Part shown: piece after piece, positions 42,463 to 52,088 of the stretch | Layout of the letters: each line of letters opens with the position of its first letter | Numbering within the stretch: position 1 is the first letter of the stretch | Assembly: GCA_049323655.1 (NCBI GenBank) | Contig: JBMONO010000016.1 | Span: 1 to 64,000 of the forward strand | Direction: 5' to 3' | Length of the DNA: 64,000 nt | Source of the DNA: DB1 sp049323655 | GTDB taxonomy: Bacteria; Desulfobacterota; Desulfobulbia; Desulfobulbales; SURF-16 | The notes under the pieces: generated by a model | The model's input: the letters and a program-made list of their open reading frames with translations, nothing else | Database searches by the model: none | What the model was told of the DNA's origin: nothing | Made by a program: the position numbers and the translations under genes

Positions 42463-43151
42463 CGGCAGAGGCCGCGCAGATAGTCGAGCCAGCGGTCGAG
42501 TCCCGTTCCGCTGACGGCGGAGAGCTCGATGACGGCAAGACCGGGATTGAGTCGAAGGGCATCCTCGGTGGCCGCTGTTGGCGAGAAGTCGAAATAGGGC
42601 AGTAGATCGGTCTTGCTGATGACAAAGAGCTGCGAACCGATAAAGGCCCGCGGGTATTTGGCCGGTTTGTCCGGCCCCTCCGGCACGGAGACCAGCACGA
42701 CGCGCTGGTGTTCGCCGAGATAAAAGGTGGCCGGACAGACGAGGTTGCCGACGTTTTCGATAAAGAGCAGATCGAGCTTTTTGCCAGCCAGCTGATCCTC
42801 CAAAGCGTGCAGGCCCTTGTGGGTCAGGGCGGCGTCAAGGTGGCAGGCACCGCCGGTGGTCAACTGTACCACCGGCACGCCCTTGGCCCGGATACGCTCG
42901 GCGTCCCGTTCCGTTTCGATGTCCCCTTCGATGACGCCGATGCGCAGCTCACCCTGCAATTTCTCAATGGTCTTTTCCAGCAGGGTGGTCTTTCCCGAGC
43001 CCGGACTGCTGATCAGATTGATCGCCACCGCGCCCAGCGCCTCGATATGCTCCCGGTTTTTTTGCGCCAGGGCGTCGTTTGCCGCCAGCAGACTCTGATG
43101 CACCTCCACCACCTTCGGCACCGGCACCGCGCACCCGCACTCATCACACAT
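42459..43151 (-). CDS. hypB: Hydrogenase nickel incorporation GTPase HypB
   Basis: A 230-residue SIMIBI GTPase that inserts nickel into the hydrogenase large subunit with HypA. The N-terminal CDECGC is the high-affinity Ni-binding type of motif, the P-loop is SSPGSGKTT, the metal site of the G domain is in GGACHLD, and the specificity motif is SKTDLL. Unlike some HypB proteins there is no His-rich storage stretch. It follows hypA after a 93-base gap. Confidence 0.95.
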   Translation of the reverse strand: MCDECGCAVPVPKVVEVHQSLLAANDALAQKNREHIEALGAVAINLISSPGSGKTTLLEKTIEKLQGELRIGVIEGDIETERDAERIRAKGVPVVQLTTGGACHLDAALTHKGLHALEDQLAGKKLDLLFIENVGNLVCPATFYLGEHQRVVLVSVPEGPDKPAKYPRAFIGSQLFVISKTDLLPYFDFSPTAATEDALRLNPGLAVIELSAVSGTGLDRWLDYLRGLCR

Positions 43152-43244
43152 AGTTCACCTGCCAGTAGTAGAAACGTTGATGGATGCGATTTTCTTTCAC
43201 CGCACCCCAAATCCCCAATCCGTAATCCCACATTGCCAATCCCC

Positions 43245-43592
43245 TCACTCCATTTCCACCTGGAGGAGGATGATGCCATCCCCGCCGCAAGGAACCAGCA
43301 GCACCCGCCGGCAGTGCGGGCAACTCTCCGGCATGGCGCCGTCGGCCATGCACTCCGCCCCGCAGTGGCAGCAGCGCCAGCGCAGCGGCGGCACGACGAT
43401 TTCCAGTTTTGCCCGCCGGGTCAGCTCCTCCTGGACGGCCAGCACTTCGAAACCGAAAGAAAAGGAATCAACGACCACGCCGGACAGCGGCCCGATCTCC
43501 ACCGTCACCCGGCTGATCGCAGACGCGCCATGTTTGCTGGCCAACTCAGCCAGCTGTCGCAGCAGGCCCTGGACCAGCGACAGTTCGTGCAT
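43245..43592 (-). CDS. hypA: Hydrogenase nickel metallochaperone HypA
   Basis: A 115-residue protein with the Ni-binding N-terminal MHELSLVQGLL and a zinc site of two CXXC pairs (WRCCHCGAECM and ESCPHCRR). It delivers nickel with HypB. Its 5' end overlaps the maturation protease gene by 47 bases. Confidence 0.95.
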   Translation of the reverse strand: MHELSLVQGLLRQLAELASKHGASAISRVTVEIGPLSGVVVDSFSFGFEVLAVQEELTRRAKLEIVVPPLRWRCCHCGAECMADGAMPESCPHCRRVLLVPCGGDGIILLQVEME

Positions 43593-44085
43593 GCATTCCT
43601 TCTCCCGCGAGAGTGGCCACCACCAGCTCCGCCACCGCGGCCACCTGGCCGGCCATGGTCGCCGACAGCTCCATGCCGAGGGCGACCGTCTCCGGCACCA
43701 CGGCGAGAAAGGTCACCCGCTCCGGCGCCTGCTCCCGCAACCGGCTGATCTCCAGAACTTCGAGCAGGCCAAGCTGGTGGGGCGACATGCGCAGCTGCAG
43801 GCCCGCGCCGCGCAGTTCCTCGCCACTAAAGATATGAATCGAACCGGGCGGACCATCAGCCGCCACCACGTCAACGACGATGAGATGATCCACCTCCTCG
43901 AGAAAGGGGGCCATGTAAATGCCGGCGGTGCCGCCATCAAGCAGCCGTACCCCGTTCGGAAAGGTATAGTGCTCCTCCAGATAACGGATGACATGCACCC
44001 CGAAGCCCTCGTCGCCGAGCAGCAGGTTGCCGATACCGAGGATGCCGATTTTTCTTGGTCGCGCCGTCACACTGTTCTCCTTCAT
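43546..44085 (-). CDS. Hydrogenase maturation protease (HyaD/HybD family)
   Basis: A 179-residue endopeptidase that removes the C-terminal tail of the NiFe large subunit. GIGNLLLGDEGFGVHVI holds the metal-binding Glu and DGGTAGIYMAPFLEEVDHLI the conserved Asp, with the third ligand His in RMSPHQLGLLEVL. The ATG at 44085 is preferred over a GTG at 44091. It lies right after hypE. Its substrate is presumably the large subunit at 50362-52062. Confidence 0.92.
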   Translation of the reverse strand: MKENSVTARPRKIGILGIGNLLLGDEGFGVHVIRYLEEHYTFPNGVRLLDGGTAGIYMAPFLEEVDHLIVVDVVAADGPPGSIHIFSGEELRGAGLQLRMSPHQLGLLEVLEISRLREQAPERVTFLAVVPETVALGMELSATMAGQVAAVAELVVATLAGEGMHARTVAGPGPAATAG

Positions 44086-44091
44086 GGTCAC

Positions 44092-45105
44092 TCAACAGAT
44101 CCTTGGCAACGGTTCGCCACACAAGGAACGGACAATGCGGCTGCCGCCGGCTGCCGTATGCAGGACAACCTGACCCGGCGGGCCATCGGTCACCCGACCG
44201 ATAATGCGCGCCTCGCGCCCCTCGGCCATGGCCTGCATGGCGGCGAGTACCGCCGTTTCCTGGCCCCCCTCAACCAAGGCGAGACATTTGCCCTCGTTGG
44301 CCAGATAAAGGGGGTCGAGGCCAAGGATCTCGCAGGCCGCCGCCACCGGGGCCTTGACCGGGATTTCGGCCTCATCAAGCTCGATTGCCACGCCGGCGGA
44401 CGCGGCGATCTCATTAAGCGAGGTCGCCACCCCGCCCCGGGTCGGATCGCGCAGAACATGGACCGCGCCGGGCGCGGCGGCAAGCATTCGCTGAACCAGG
44501 CGGTGCAGGGCCATGGTATCACTGGCCAGCTCGCCCTGCAGGGCAATGCCGGCCCGCTGGCTGAGGATGGTAATGCCATGATCGCCCATGCTGCCGGAAA
44601 GGATGACCGCGTCGCCGGGTGTGGCCCGGCGGGAGGAGATATCAAGCCCGGTCGCCACCAGACCGATGCCCGAGGTATTGACAAAAACCTTGTCACCCTT
44701 GCCCTTCTGCACCACCTTGGTGTCGCCGGTGACCACCGTCACTCCGGACTGCCGGCAGGCCGCGTCAATGGAGGCGACAATACGCTTTAGCTCCTCAATC
44801 GGCAACCCCTCCTCAAGGATCATGGCAAGGCTCAGACAGAGAGGGCGGGCCCCGCGCATGGCCAGGTCATTGATGGTGCCATGGACTGCAAGCAGGCCGA
44901 TATCGCCGCCCGGAAAAAAGAGCGGGTCAACAACATAGCTGTCGGTGGAAAAGGCAAGCCGTCCCTGGTCGGTTTCGACAATGGCGCTGTCTTCGAGTCC
45001 AGCCAGCACCGGATTGTCGAGGCGGGCAACAAAGATATCGCGGATCAGCTCGCTGCTTGCCACCCCGCCGCTGCCGTGATCGAGAAGAATGGTCTTCTTC
45101 GTCAT
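44092..45105 (-). CDS. hypE: Carbamoyl dehydratase HypE
   Basis: A 337-residue PurM/AIRS-fold ATPase that dehydrates the carbamoyl group carried by HypF to make the CN ligand of the active site. LLDHGSGGVASSELI is the N-terminus and LRDPTRGGVATSLNEIA the ATP-site loop. The chain ends PRIC, with the C-terminal Cys that is carbamoylated. GGAGGGGG precedes the ATG. The start overlaps the hypD stop (ATGA). Confidence 0.96.
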   Translation of the reverse strand: MTKKTILLDHGSGGVASSELIRDIFVARLDNPVLAGLEDSAIVETDQGRLAFSTDSYVVDPLFFPGGDIGLLAVHGTINDLAMRGARPLCLSLAMILEEGLPIEELKRIVASIDAACRQSGVTVVTGDTKVVQKGKGDKVFVNTSGIGLVATGLDISSRRATPGDAVILSGSMGDHGITILSQRAGIALQGELASDTMALHRLVQRMLAAAPGAVHVLRDPTRGGVATSLNEIAASAGVAIELDEAEIPVKAPVAAACEILGLDPLYLANEGKCLALVEGGQETAVLAAMQAMAEGREARIIGRVTDGPPGQVVLHTAAGGSRIVRSLCGEPLPRIC

Positions 45106-46190
45106 TGGCCCCCTCCGAAACGGTAATAGGCGGCGCAGGTGCCCTCGCTGGACACCATGCATGGTCCCACCGGGCTGGTGGGGGTGCAGCGCGATCCGAA
45201 AAGCGGACAGAGGCGGGGATTTTTCCGGCCGCGGAGAATCTCGCCGCAGAGGCACCCCTTTGGCTCGACCGACTCCGGTAGAGGCACCGCGAACTTCCGC
45301 TCCGCGTCAAAGCCGGCAAACTGTTCCCGGATGGCGAGCCCACTGCCGTCAATCACACCGAGGCCTCGCCACGGGGTGTCCACCGGTTCAAACACCTCAT
45401 CCAGCACCGCCCGGGCCCGGCCGTTGCCTTCCCAGGTCACGGCCCGGCGATAAGCGTTTTCCGCCTCGGCCCGATTTTCCCGCTTCTGCCGGACCAGCAG
45501 GATCAGGGCCTGGAGAATGTCGGCCGGTTCAAAACCGGCGACCACGCAGGGCAATGCGTAGTCACGGGCCAGGGGGGCATAGGCTGCGACGCCGATGATG
45601 GTGGAGACATGGCCGGGACAGAGCAGGCCGTCCAGGGCCAGCTCCGGGTCGGCAAGCAGGGCGGCAAGGGCCGGCGGCATCACCTTGCCCGCAGAAAAGA
45701 CGGAAAAATTGGCAAGATTTCTTCTCTCGGCCTCAAGGATGGTGGCCGCCACCAGCGGCATCGTTGTCTCGAACCCGACTGCCGGAAAGACGACCTCCTC
45801 ATCCGGATGGCGCTCGGCCAGGGTCAGGGCGTCGATGGGCGAATAGACGACCTCGACACTGGCCCCTTCGGCCTGGGCTTTGGCCAGGGAACTTGTCGAC
45901 CCCGGCACCCGGTAGAGATCGCCGAAAATCGCCATGCGCAGCCCCGGCCGCTTTGCCACCTCGAGAAAACCGTCGATATGGGCCGAGGCGGTGACGCAGA
46001 CCGGGCAGCCCGGCCCGGAGATGAGCTCGATCGACACGGGCAGGATGGCGCGCAGGCCGTGGCGGAAGATGGCCATGGTATGGGTGCCGCACACCTCCAT
46101 GATACGCAAGGGCCGGTCAACAATCTGGTTCAGTTCGGCCGCCAGATGACCGACGAGCTCCCTGTCGCGAAATTCGTTGACATATTGCAT
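45102..46190 (-). CDS. hypD: Hydrogenase Fe(CN)2CO scaffold HypD
   Basis: A 362-residue Fe-S protein on which the Fe(CN)2CO unit is assembled with HypC. Key Cys motifs are EVCGTHTMAIFRHG, GPGCPVCVT, and the cluster Cys in GCLCGEILRGRKNPRLCPLF. The ATG at 46190 gives MQYVNEFRD. A GTG nine bases earlier overlaps hypC. Standard length. Confidence 0.96.
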   Translation of the reverse strand: MQYVNEFRDRELVGHLAAELNQIVDRPLRIMEVCGTHTMAIFRHGLRAILPVSIELISGPGCPVCVTASAHIDGFLEVAKRPGLRMAIFGDLYRVPGSTSSLAKAQAEGASVEVVYSPIDALTLAERHPDEEVVFPAVGFETTMPLVAATILEAERRNLANFSVFSAGKVMPPALAALLADPELALDGLLCPGHVSTIIGVAAYAPLARDYALPCVVAGFEPADILQALILLVRQKRENRAEAENAYRRAVTWEGNGRARAVLDEVFEPVDTPWRGLGVIDGSGLAIREQFAGFDAERKFAVPLPESVEPKGCLCGEILRGRKNPRLCPLFGSRCTPTSPVGPCMVSSEGTCAAYYRFGGGQ

Positions 46191-46195
46191 GTCTC

Positions 46196-46465
46196 TCACC
46201 CACCGCTGCCGGAACGGACCGCGAGCCCGTCGGCCATCTCCCGCAGCAGGCGGAGATTGGTCTCCGCCTCATCGGCATCAAGGGTATGGATGGCGAAACC
46301 GGCGTGGATGATGAGATAATCGCCGACCCGCGGCCAGCGGTCGACCAGATCGAGCCGCACCTCCTTGTCGATGCCATCGGCCGCGACCATGGCGGTACGG
46401 GCCGCGGTAAAATCATCCTTGTTGCCGGTGACGGCGACAACCCGCATGGGAACAGCTAAACACAT
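46196..46465 (-). CDS. hypC: Hydrogenase assembly chaperone HypC
   Basis: An 89-residue chaperone starting MCLAVPMRV, whose Cys2 binds the iron centre and shuttles it from HypD to the large subunit. The middle reads VGDYLIIHAGFAI, typical of HypC/HybG. It ends six bases before the hypD ATG. Confidence 0.95.
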   Translation of the reverse strand: MCLAVPMRVVAVTGNKDDFTAARTAMVAADGIDKEVRLDLVDRWPRVGDYLIIHAGFAIHTLDADEAETNLRLLREMADGLAVRSGSGG

Positions 46466-46478
46466 GGTATATTCCTGT

Positions 46479-47231
46479 TCATGAGAAATTGACTTTGCGC
46501 CGGATGATAAGGGTCAGCGGCCAGGTGACGGTGCAGCGACCAGCTGGGTCCCCCCATGCCCGGCCGATTTCCGCAAACATGGCGGCCAGCGCGGAGGGAT
46601 TTTCGCTTTTCCGGTAAGCGGTTACCGCCGACCACGTTTCAATATAGCCAATCAGTTGCGAAAAATCCCATTTTTCCCGCATGGCAAAGTGAGGGGCGAC
46701 CACGGCAGCAAAGGGAAACGGGATGTCCCGGTAGCCGTTTTCCACCATCCCGCGCTCCGCCGGCCAGTAGGGGGCAAGCGTACCGGAATACAGGCAGCCG
46801 ATGACGGCATCAACCGCCGCGTTTATGTGCAGCAGATTGTAGGTCCACACCGCCAGAACGCCGTTGTCCTTCAACACCCGGTCCGCCTCCCGGAAAAAGG
46901 CGGGCAGGTCGAACCAGTGCAGGGCCTGGGCCACGGTGACCAGATCAATGGTCGCCGCCCCGAGGCCGGAGTCCTCCGCCCGCGCCAGCCGATAGCTGAT
47001 GCCCGGTTGTTGCACCGCCTTGTTGATCTGACTCGCGCTGGCATCGGTGGCCACCACCTCACGGAAGTGGCCGCGCAGGCCCATGGCTGCCTGGCCGGTG
47101 CCGCAGGCGCAGTCCCAGGCCCGATCATGGCCGGGCGCGATTGCCGCCAGATGGGCAAACAGTTCCGCCGGGTAACGAGGTCGGTATCTGCCATACCCGG
47201 CGGAATCATTCGAAAAATGGTCCTTGAACAT
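46479..47231 (-). CDS. Class I SAM-dependent methyltransferase
   Basis: A 250-residue methyltransferase with the SAM-binding motif I WDCACGTGQAAMGL, the acidic residue in VVATDASASQI, and motif IV LVTVAQALHWFD, as in the UbiE/TrmB-like type 11 group. It sits between hypF and hypC with short gaps. It is not a known hydrogenase maturation gene, so its presence in the run may be incidental. The substrate is unknown. Confidence 0.85.
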   Translation of the reverse strand: MFKDHFSNDSAGYGRYRPRYPAELFAHLAAIAPGHDRAWDCACGTGQAAMGLRGHFREVVATDASASQINKAVQQPGISYRLARAEDSGLGAATIDLVTVAQALHWFDLPAFFREADRVLKDNGVLAVWTYNLLHINAAVDAVIGCLYSGTLAPYWPAERGMVENGYRDIPFPFAAVVAPHFAMREKWDFSQLIGYIETWSAVTAYRKSENPSALAAMFAEIGRAWGDPAGRCTVTWPLTLIIRRKVNFS

Positions 47232-47265
47232 CAAAAGGCGCTCTACCTAAATCTCACGCACACCT

Positions 47266-49683
47266 TCATAACGGACCAAAACGACATGCCTTCCGCCCCT
47301 TCTCCGCTGTATCATCCGGGATGATCTGCCGCCCTTCCCGTTCCTTTTCCCGCGCCAGCAGGCCGCCGATCATCGCCTGGCCAAGGGCTATGCCGCCGTC
47401 GTTAACCGGCACCTTCTCGCCACAATAGACGGTAAAGCCCGCCTTTTCAAGCCGGGCGAGCAATCCGGCGAGCAGCAGGCCGTTCTGCATGCAGCCGCCG
47501 CCGAGCACCACCCTTCGCCTGCCCTCCCGTTCGGCCAACCGGACGACCGCCCCGCTGACCGCCTCGATCAGCCAGTGATGAAAGAGGCGGGCCAGGTGGC
47601 CGCGGTCAACACCCCGACCAAGGGCAGCGACCAGGGCGCGGATCATGGCGGAGGAGCGAATCACCATCAGCTCCGGCTTTTCCTCCAGGATAACCGGAAA
47701 ACGCGGCTCATCAGCGGTCAGCGATTCTTCGCCACCGCTGGATGCCTCATCGGCCAGGGATTCGAGTTCCATGGCCGCCTGGCCCTCATAGTCGGCAACC
47801 TGCCGGACGGCAAGCAGCGACGCCACCGCGTCAAACAACCGACCGCAGCTCGAGGTGGCCGGCGAGTTGACTTTTGCCGTCATCATCTGGCGGACGATCT
47901 CGCGCTTACCGTCATCGAGCCGGGCCAGGGGCGTTTCCGCCAGGGCCCGAACAAAGCCATCCGGCCCCCAGGCCTGCCAGAGGGCGGCCAGACCCATACG
48001 CCAGGGCTGCCGCGCCGCGGCGTCGCCGCCGGGCATGAGGAGCTGTTCAAGCCGGCCGAGGCGCCTATACGAACTCAAGTCCGTCAGCAATATCTCGCCG
48101 CCCCACACCGTGTTGTCCGGGCCATAGCCGCTGCCGTCCATGATGACGGCGATCACCTCTTCGTCGAGGTTGTGTTCCGCCATCACCGCCGCCGCATGGG
48201 CGTGATGGTGCTGCACCCGGTAAAGAGGAAGATCCAGTCCCTCGGCATGGCGGCTGGAGAGATAATCGGGATGGAGATCACAGACCGCGGCTTTTGGTAG
48301 TATATCAAGCAGATTTTTCATATTGGCAATACTTTCCTGAAAAAAATTGAGGGTCTCCGGCCCAACGAGATCGCCGACATGCTGGCTGAGCACCGCCCGA
48401 CCGCCCTGGGCCAGACAAAAGGTATTCTTCAATTCCGCGCCACAGGCCAGCACCGCGTCGATGTCCCGCGGCAGCCGAACCGCCTCCGGCACATAGCCGC
48501 GGGAGCGGCGCAGCACCACGGTTTTGCCGGCCAGGACCCGCACCACCGGATCATCGACCCGGTTGACGATATCCCGATTATGCAACAGAAAAAAATCGGC
48601 AATGCCGGCAAGCCGTTCCATGGCCTCCTCACTGGCGATGCAGATCGGCTCACCGGCGCGGTTGCCGCTCGTCATCACCAGCACCGCAGGACAGTCCTGC
48701 TCGCGGAAAAGGAGATGATGAAAGGGAGTATAGGGCAGCATCACCCCGAGACGGTTGATGCCAGGGGCCAGGGAAGGAGCAAGTTCTTGCCGCTTTGTCC
48801 GGCGCAAGAGAACAATGGGCCGGCGCCAAGAGACCAACGCCGCCTCCTCCTCGGCGCTTAGATCGCACAAGGCGCGAATTGTCGCCAGGTCGCGTGCCAT
48901 GACGGCGAGCGGTTTCGTTTTCCGCTTCTTGCGTTCCCGCAGGGCCAGGACCGCCTCCTCATTGGCCGCATCCACCGCCAGATGCAAGCCACCCAGACCA
49001 CGCACGGCAACGATTTTTCCTTGCCCCAAGGCATGGGCCGCCTCGGCGAGCGGCTCCTTGCCGGTTATCAGCAGCCCCGCGCCGTCATGCCAGGAGAGCC
49101 GCGGCCCGCAGTCATGACAGGCATTGGGCTGGGCATGAAAGCGCCGGTCAGCCGGGTCATGGTACTCGGCGGTGCAGGCCGGACACAGGGCAAAAACCTT
49201 CATCGAGGTCTTCGGCCGGTCATAGGGAACGGACTCGACAATGGAAAAGCGGGGACCGCAGTTGGTGCAGTTGATGAAGGGATAGCGAAACCGACGGTCG
49301 CCGGTGTCAAGGAGTTCTCGCAGGCAATCCTGGCAGACGGCCGCGTCCGGCGGAATCATGGCACTGATTCGGTCATGATCGGCGCTGACCAGGATGGAAA
49401 AGCCCTCCTCACCGCCTTTCCAGTCAATCCTTTTTGCACTGATCGACTCGATGCGGGCGAGCGGCGGCAATTCCCGGCGCAGACTGTCGACAAAGGCGGA
49501 CAAGGGGGACAACCGGGGGAGGGCCAGGCGGATCACCACCCCCTGGCCGGAATTGGCGACACTGCCGGTCAACCCCATCTTTTCCGCCAGCCGATGAACA
49601 AAGGGGCGGAAACCGACCCCCTGCACCACGCCGGTGACGGTCAGCTCCACCCCCTGTTTGTCATGGTTCGCGTTGAATGGCAA
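47266..49683 (-). CDS. hypF: Carbamoyltransferase HypF
   Basis: An 805-residue enzyme that makes carbamoyl groups for the CN ligands from carbamoyl phosphate. Domains in order: acylphosphatase (VQGVGFRPFVHRLA), a zinc-finger region with CQDC, CTNCG, CPAC and CHDCG pairs, a YrdC domain (KPLAVMARDLA), and a Kae1-like carbamoyltransferase domain with HHHAHAAAVMAEH and GGGCMQNGLL. The start has GAGGAT upstream. It directly follows the cytochrome b gene. Confidence 0.96.
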   Translation of the reverse strand: MPFNANHDKQGVELTVTGVVQGVGFRPFVHRLAEKMGLTGSVANSGQGVVIRLALPRLSPLSAFVDSLRRELPPLARIESISAKRIDWKGGEEGFSILVSADHDRISAMIPPDAAVCQDCLRELLDTGDRRFRYPFINCTNCGPRFSIVESVPYDRPKTSMKVFALCPACTAEYHDPADRRFHAQPNACHDCGPRLSWHDGAGLLITGKEPLAEAAHALGQGKIVAVRGLGGLHLAVDAANEEAVLALRERKKRKTKPLAVMARDLATIRALCDLSAEEEAALVSWRRPIVLLRRTKRQELAPSLAPGINRLGVMLPYTPFHHLLFREQDCPAVLVMTSGNRAGEPICIASEEAMERLAGIADFFLLHNRDIVNRVDDPVVRVLAGKTVVLRRSRGYVPEAVRLPRDIDAVLACGAELKNTFCLAQGGRAVLSQHVGDLVGPETLNFFQESIANMKNLLDILPKAAVCDLHPDYLSSRHAEGLDLPLYRVQHHHAHAAAVMAEHNLDEEVIAVIMDGSGYGPDNTVWGGEILLTDLSSYRRLGRLEQLLMPGGDAAARQPWRMGLAALWQAWGPDGFVRALAETPLARLDDGKREIVRQMMTAKVNSPATSSCGRLFDAVASLLAVRQVADYEGQAAMELESLADEASSGGEESLTADEPRFPVILEEKPELMVIRSSAMIRALVAALGRGVDRGHLARLFHHWLIEAVSGAVVRLAEREGRRRVVLGGGCMQNGLLLAGLLARLEKAGFTVYCGEKVPVNDGGIALGQAMIGGLLAREKEREGRQIIPDDTAEKGRKACRFGPL

Positions 49684-49691
49684 AAAAATCC

Positions 49692-50351
49692 TCAGACCTT
49701 GGCGGAATTGTCATGCCTCGCCTTGAACTTATAGCCATTGACAATGGAGGAGATGAGTCCCTCCGGCGACTTCAAATCATTCCACGCCAGCATGTAAAGA
49801 TGGGTCACGGTAAACAGGAGAAAATACCACATGATGAGGTAATGGACAAAGCGTCCCTGCTGCTGGGTGCCGAACATGGCCAGACCCCAGTCCTGCCAGG
49901 CGGTGTTTTCCGGATAAAGCAGATAAAAGCCGCTGATCAGTTGCAGCAGAGCAACAAGCCAGGTGAACAGATAGACGAGACCGGCCAGGGCGTTATGGCC
50001 GAGCCGTTCCTCGTGCTCGTCGGTAACGTAACCATAAAAGCCGAGGGTAGAAAAAAAATTCTTGATATTGGCACGGGTCACCGGCAAGGGCCCGACCAGT
50101 CTTTCCTGGCTGTTGCCGAACAGATAGAGAAAGAGCCGGACCAGCACCGAGGCGGTGAAGACAAAACCGGCGATGAAATGAATCTGCCGGATCTCCGCCA
50201 TCGGAAAACGCCCGTTGCCCTCCACCATGGTATTGGTCCATGGATCATGAATATACCAGCCGGTCACCGCAAGAAAAACGATGGACAGGGCAAAACCCCA
50301 GTGACAGAGGCGGAAGAGGACGCTCCACACGTATTTTTTTTCGTATTCCAT
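49692..50351 (-). CDS. Ni/Fe-hydrogenase b-type cytochrome subunit
   Basis: A 219-residue inner-membrane dihaem cytochrome b that passes electrons from periplasmic hydrogenase to the quinone pool. Four TM helices with haem His in FRLCHWGFALSI, FIAGFVFTAS, HNALAGLVYL and MWYFLLFTVTHLYML. The N-terminus VWSVLFRLCHW is typical of HyaC/HupC. It is the third gene of the structural cluster. Confidence 0.93.
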   Translation of the reverse strand: MEYEKKYVWSVLFRLCHWGFALSIVFLAVTGWYIHDPWTNTMVEGNGRFPMAEIRQIHFIAGFVFTASVLVRLFLYLFGNSQERLVGPLPVTRANIKNFFSTLGFYGYVTDEHEERLGHNALAGLVYLFTWLVALLQLISGFYLLYPENTAWQDWGLAMFGTQQQGRFVHYLIMWYFLLFTVTHLYMLAWNDLKSPEGLISSIVNGYKFKARHDNSAKV

Positions 50352-50361
50352 GGCAGTCTCC

Positions 50362-52062
50362 CTAAACAGCTTTTACCCTGACCAGCTCCCGGCCCTGAGG
50401 ATCGAGCATGTGAACGGCGCAGGCAATGCATGGATCAAAGGAGTGGATGGTGCGCAGCACCTCCAGTGGTTTCTCCGGATCCGCCATCGGGTTGCCGACG
50501 AGCGACGCCTCGTAAGGGCCGGGTTGCCCGGCCTTATCGCGTGGACCGGCGTTCCAGGTGGAGGGCACCACGCACTGATAATTGGCAATCTTGCCGTCCC
50601 GGATGACGATCCAATGGGAGAGGCAGCCGCGCGGAGCCTCGTGGAAGCCGAAGCCCCGCTGCTCGCCCTTGGGGAAGACCGGCGGATTGAAGATGGCGAG
50701 ATCACCCCGACCGACGTTGTCCACCAGCAGCTGCCAGTGCTTCAATGCCAGATCGGCGAGCATCGAGGCGCGTACCGCCCGGGCCAGATGCCGGCCCAGG
50801 GTGGAGTGGAGCACCTCGGGTCCAACCGTGACGCCTGCCACTGCGCTGACCCGGCTTAAGGCGTCATTGACCGCGGCCACCGTCTGCTCGTGGCCAAGGG
50901 CATAGCCCACCACCAGCTGGGCGAGCGGCCCGACCTGCATCGGCTTGTCCTGAAAACGGGGCGCTTTCAGCCAGGTGTACTTGCCGTCATCCTGAAAGTC
51001 GGTGTACTTGGGCACGGTCTCCTCCTCAAAAGGATGGCGCGACCAGTCACCGTCGTACCAGGCGTGGGCGATCTCCTCAACCACATTGTCCTTGAAGTAG
51101 GGATCATTGAAGCTGCTGATCGCCTTGGCGGTGGCCAGATCGCCGTTCATCACCGTGCCGCCCGGCAGATCAAAGATTGTGCCTTTGGTGTCGAGCACCA
51201 TGTCCGGCACGGCGAGATAGTTCGTCACCCCGGCGCCGTAAGGTAGCCATTCCTTGTAGAGGGCGCCGACGGCGATAACATCCGGCAGATAGACCTGCTG
51301 GATAAAGCCGCGCACCTCCTCCACCAACTGCTTCACCCAGTAAAGGCGCTCCATATTGAGGGCCGCCTCGTTGTCGAGGTTGATGGCCGCCGTCACCCCG
51401 CCGACGGCAAGATTCTGCACGTGCGGGTTCTTGCCGGAAATGATGCCGAGCGCCTGGGTGGCCTTGCGCTGGTAGTCGAGGGCCTCCAGATAATGGGAGA
51501 CCGCCATGAGATTGGCCTCAGGCGGCAGGACCATGGCAGGATGGCCCCAGTAGGCGTTGGCAAAGGGGCCGAGCTGGCCGCTCTCCACCAGGGCCTTGAC
51601 CTTTTCCTGCACCGCCTTGAACCGTTTGACGCTGTTGCCCGGCCATTCGGATAGACTGTGGGCCAGCGCCGCGGTCTTGGCCGGGTCGGCCTGCAGGGCC
51701 GAAACCACATCCACCCAGTCGAGGGCGGACAGCACATAAAAGTGGACAATGTGGTCATGTAGGGCATGAATCGACATGACCAGGTTACGCACATACTGGG
51801 CGTTGATGGGAATCTCCAGACCCAGGGCGTTTTCCACCGCCCGCACCGAGGCGAGGGCATGCACCGTGGTGCAGACGCCGCAGATGCGCTGGGTGAAAAG
51901 CCAGGCATCGCGGGGGTCGCGACCCTGGAGAATAACCTCGATGCCGCGCCACATCTGTCCCGATGACCAGGCCTTGCTGATTTTGCCCCCTTCCACTTCC
52001 GCGTCTATCCGTAAATGTCCCTCGATCCGGGTGATGGGATCGATGGTGATTCGCTGCGCCAT
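50362..52062 (-). CDS. [NiFe] hydrogenase large subunit
   Basis: A 566-residue catalytic subunit. The L1 motif RICGVCTTVHALAS near residue 60 and the L2 motif DPCIACAVHML near the end supply the four Cys of the Ni-Fe site. The residue used in [NiFeSe] enzymes for Sec is a plain Cys here. The 15 residues after the final His (MLDPQGRELVRVKAV) are the tail removed by the maturation protease. It fits a group 1 membrane-bound uptake enzyme. Confidence 0.96.
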   Translation of the reverse strand: MAQRITIDPITRIEGHLRIDAEVEGGKISKAWSSGQMWRGIEVILQGRDPRDAWLFTQRICGVCTTVHALASVRAVENALGLEIPINAQYVRNLVMSIHALHDHIVHFYVLSALDWVDVVSALQADPAKTAALAHSLSEWPGNSVKRFKAVQEKVKALVESGQLGPFANAYWGHPAMVLPPEANLMAVSHYLEALDYQRKATQALGIISGKNPHVQNLAVGGVTAAINLDNEAALNMERLYWVKQLVEEVRGFIQQVYLPDVIAVGALYKEWLPYGAGVTNYLAVPDMVLDTKGTIFDLPGGTVMNGDLATAKAISSFNDPYFKDNVVEEIAHAWYDGDWSRHPFEEETVPKYTDFQDDGKYTWLKAPRFQDKPMQVGPLAQLVVGYALGHEQTVAAVNDALSRVSAVAGVTVGPEVLHSTLGRHLARAVRASMLADLALKHWQLLVDNVGRGDLAIFNPPVFPKGEQRGFGFHEAPRGCLSHWIVIRDGKIANYQCVVPSTWNAGPRDKAGQPGPYEASLVGNPMADPEKPLEVLRTIHSFDPCIACAVHMLDPQGRELVRVKAV

Positions 52063-52088
52063 GTCAGTTCTCCTCTTCTGTCGAAGAA

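Noticed and set aside
43177..44790. Plus-strand 537-codon frame
   Set aside because: Antisense to hypA, the maturation protease and hypE, all with clear motifs.
50362..52062. Possibility that the hydrogenase is a selenium ([NiFeSe]) enzyme
   Set aside because: The L2 motif reads DPCIACAVH with normal Cys codons and no in-frame TGA.
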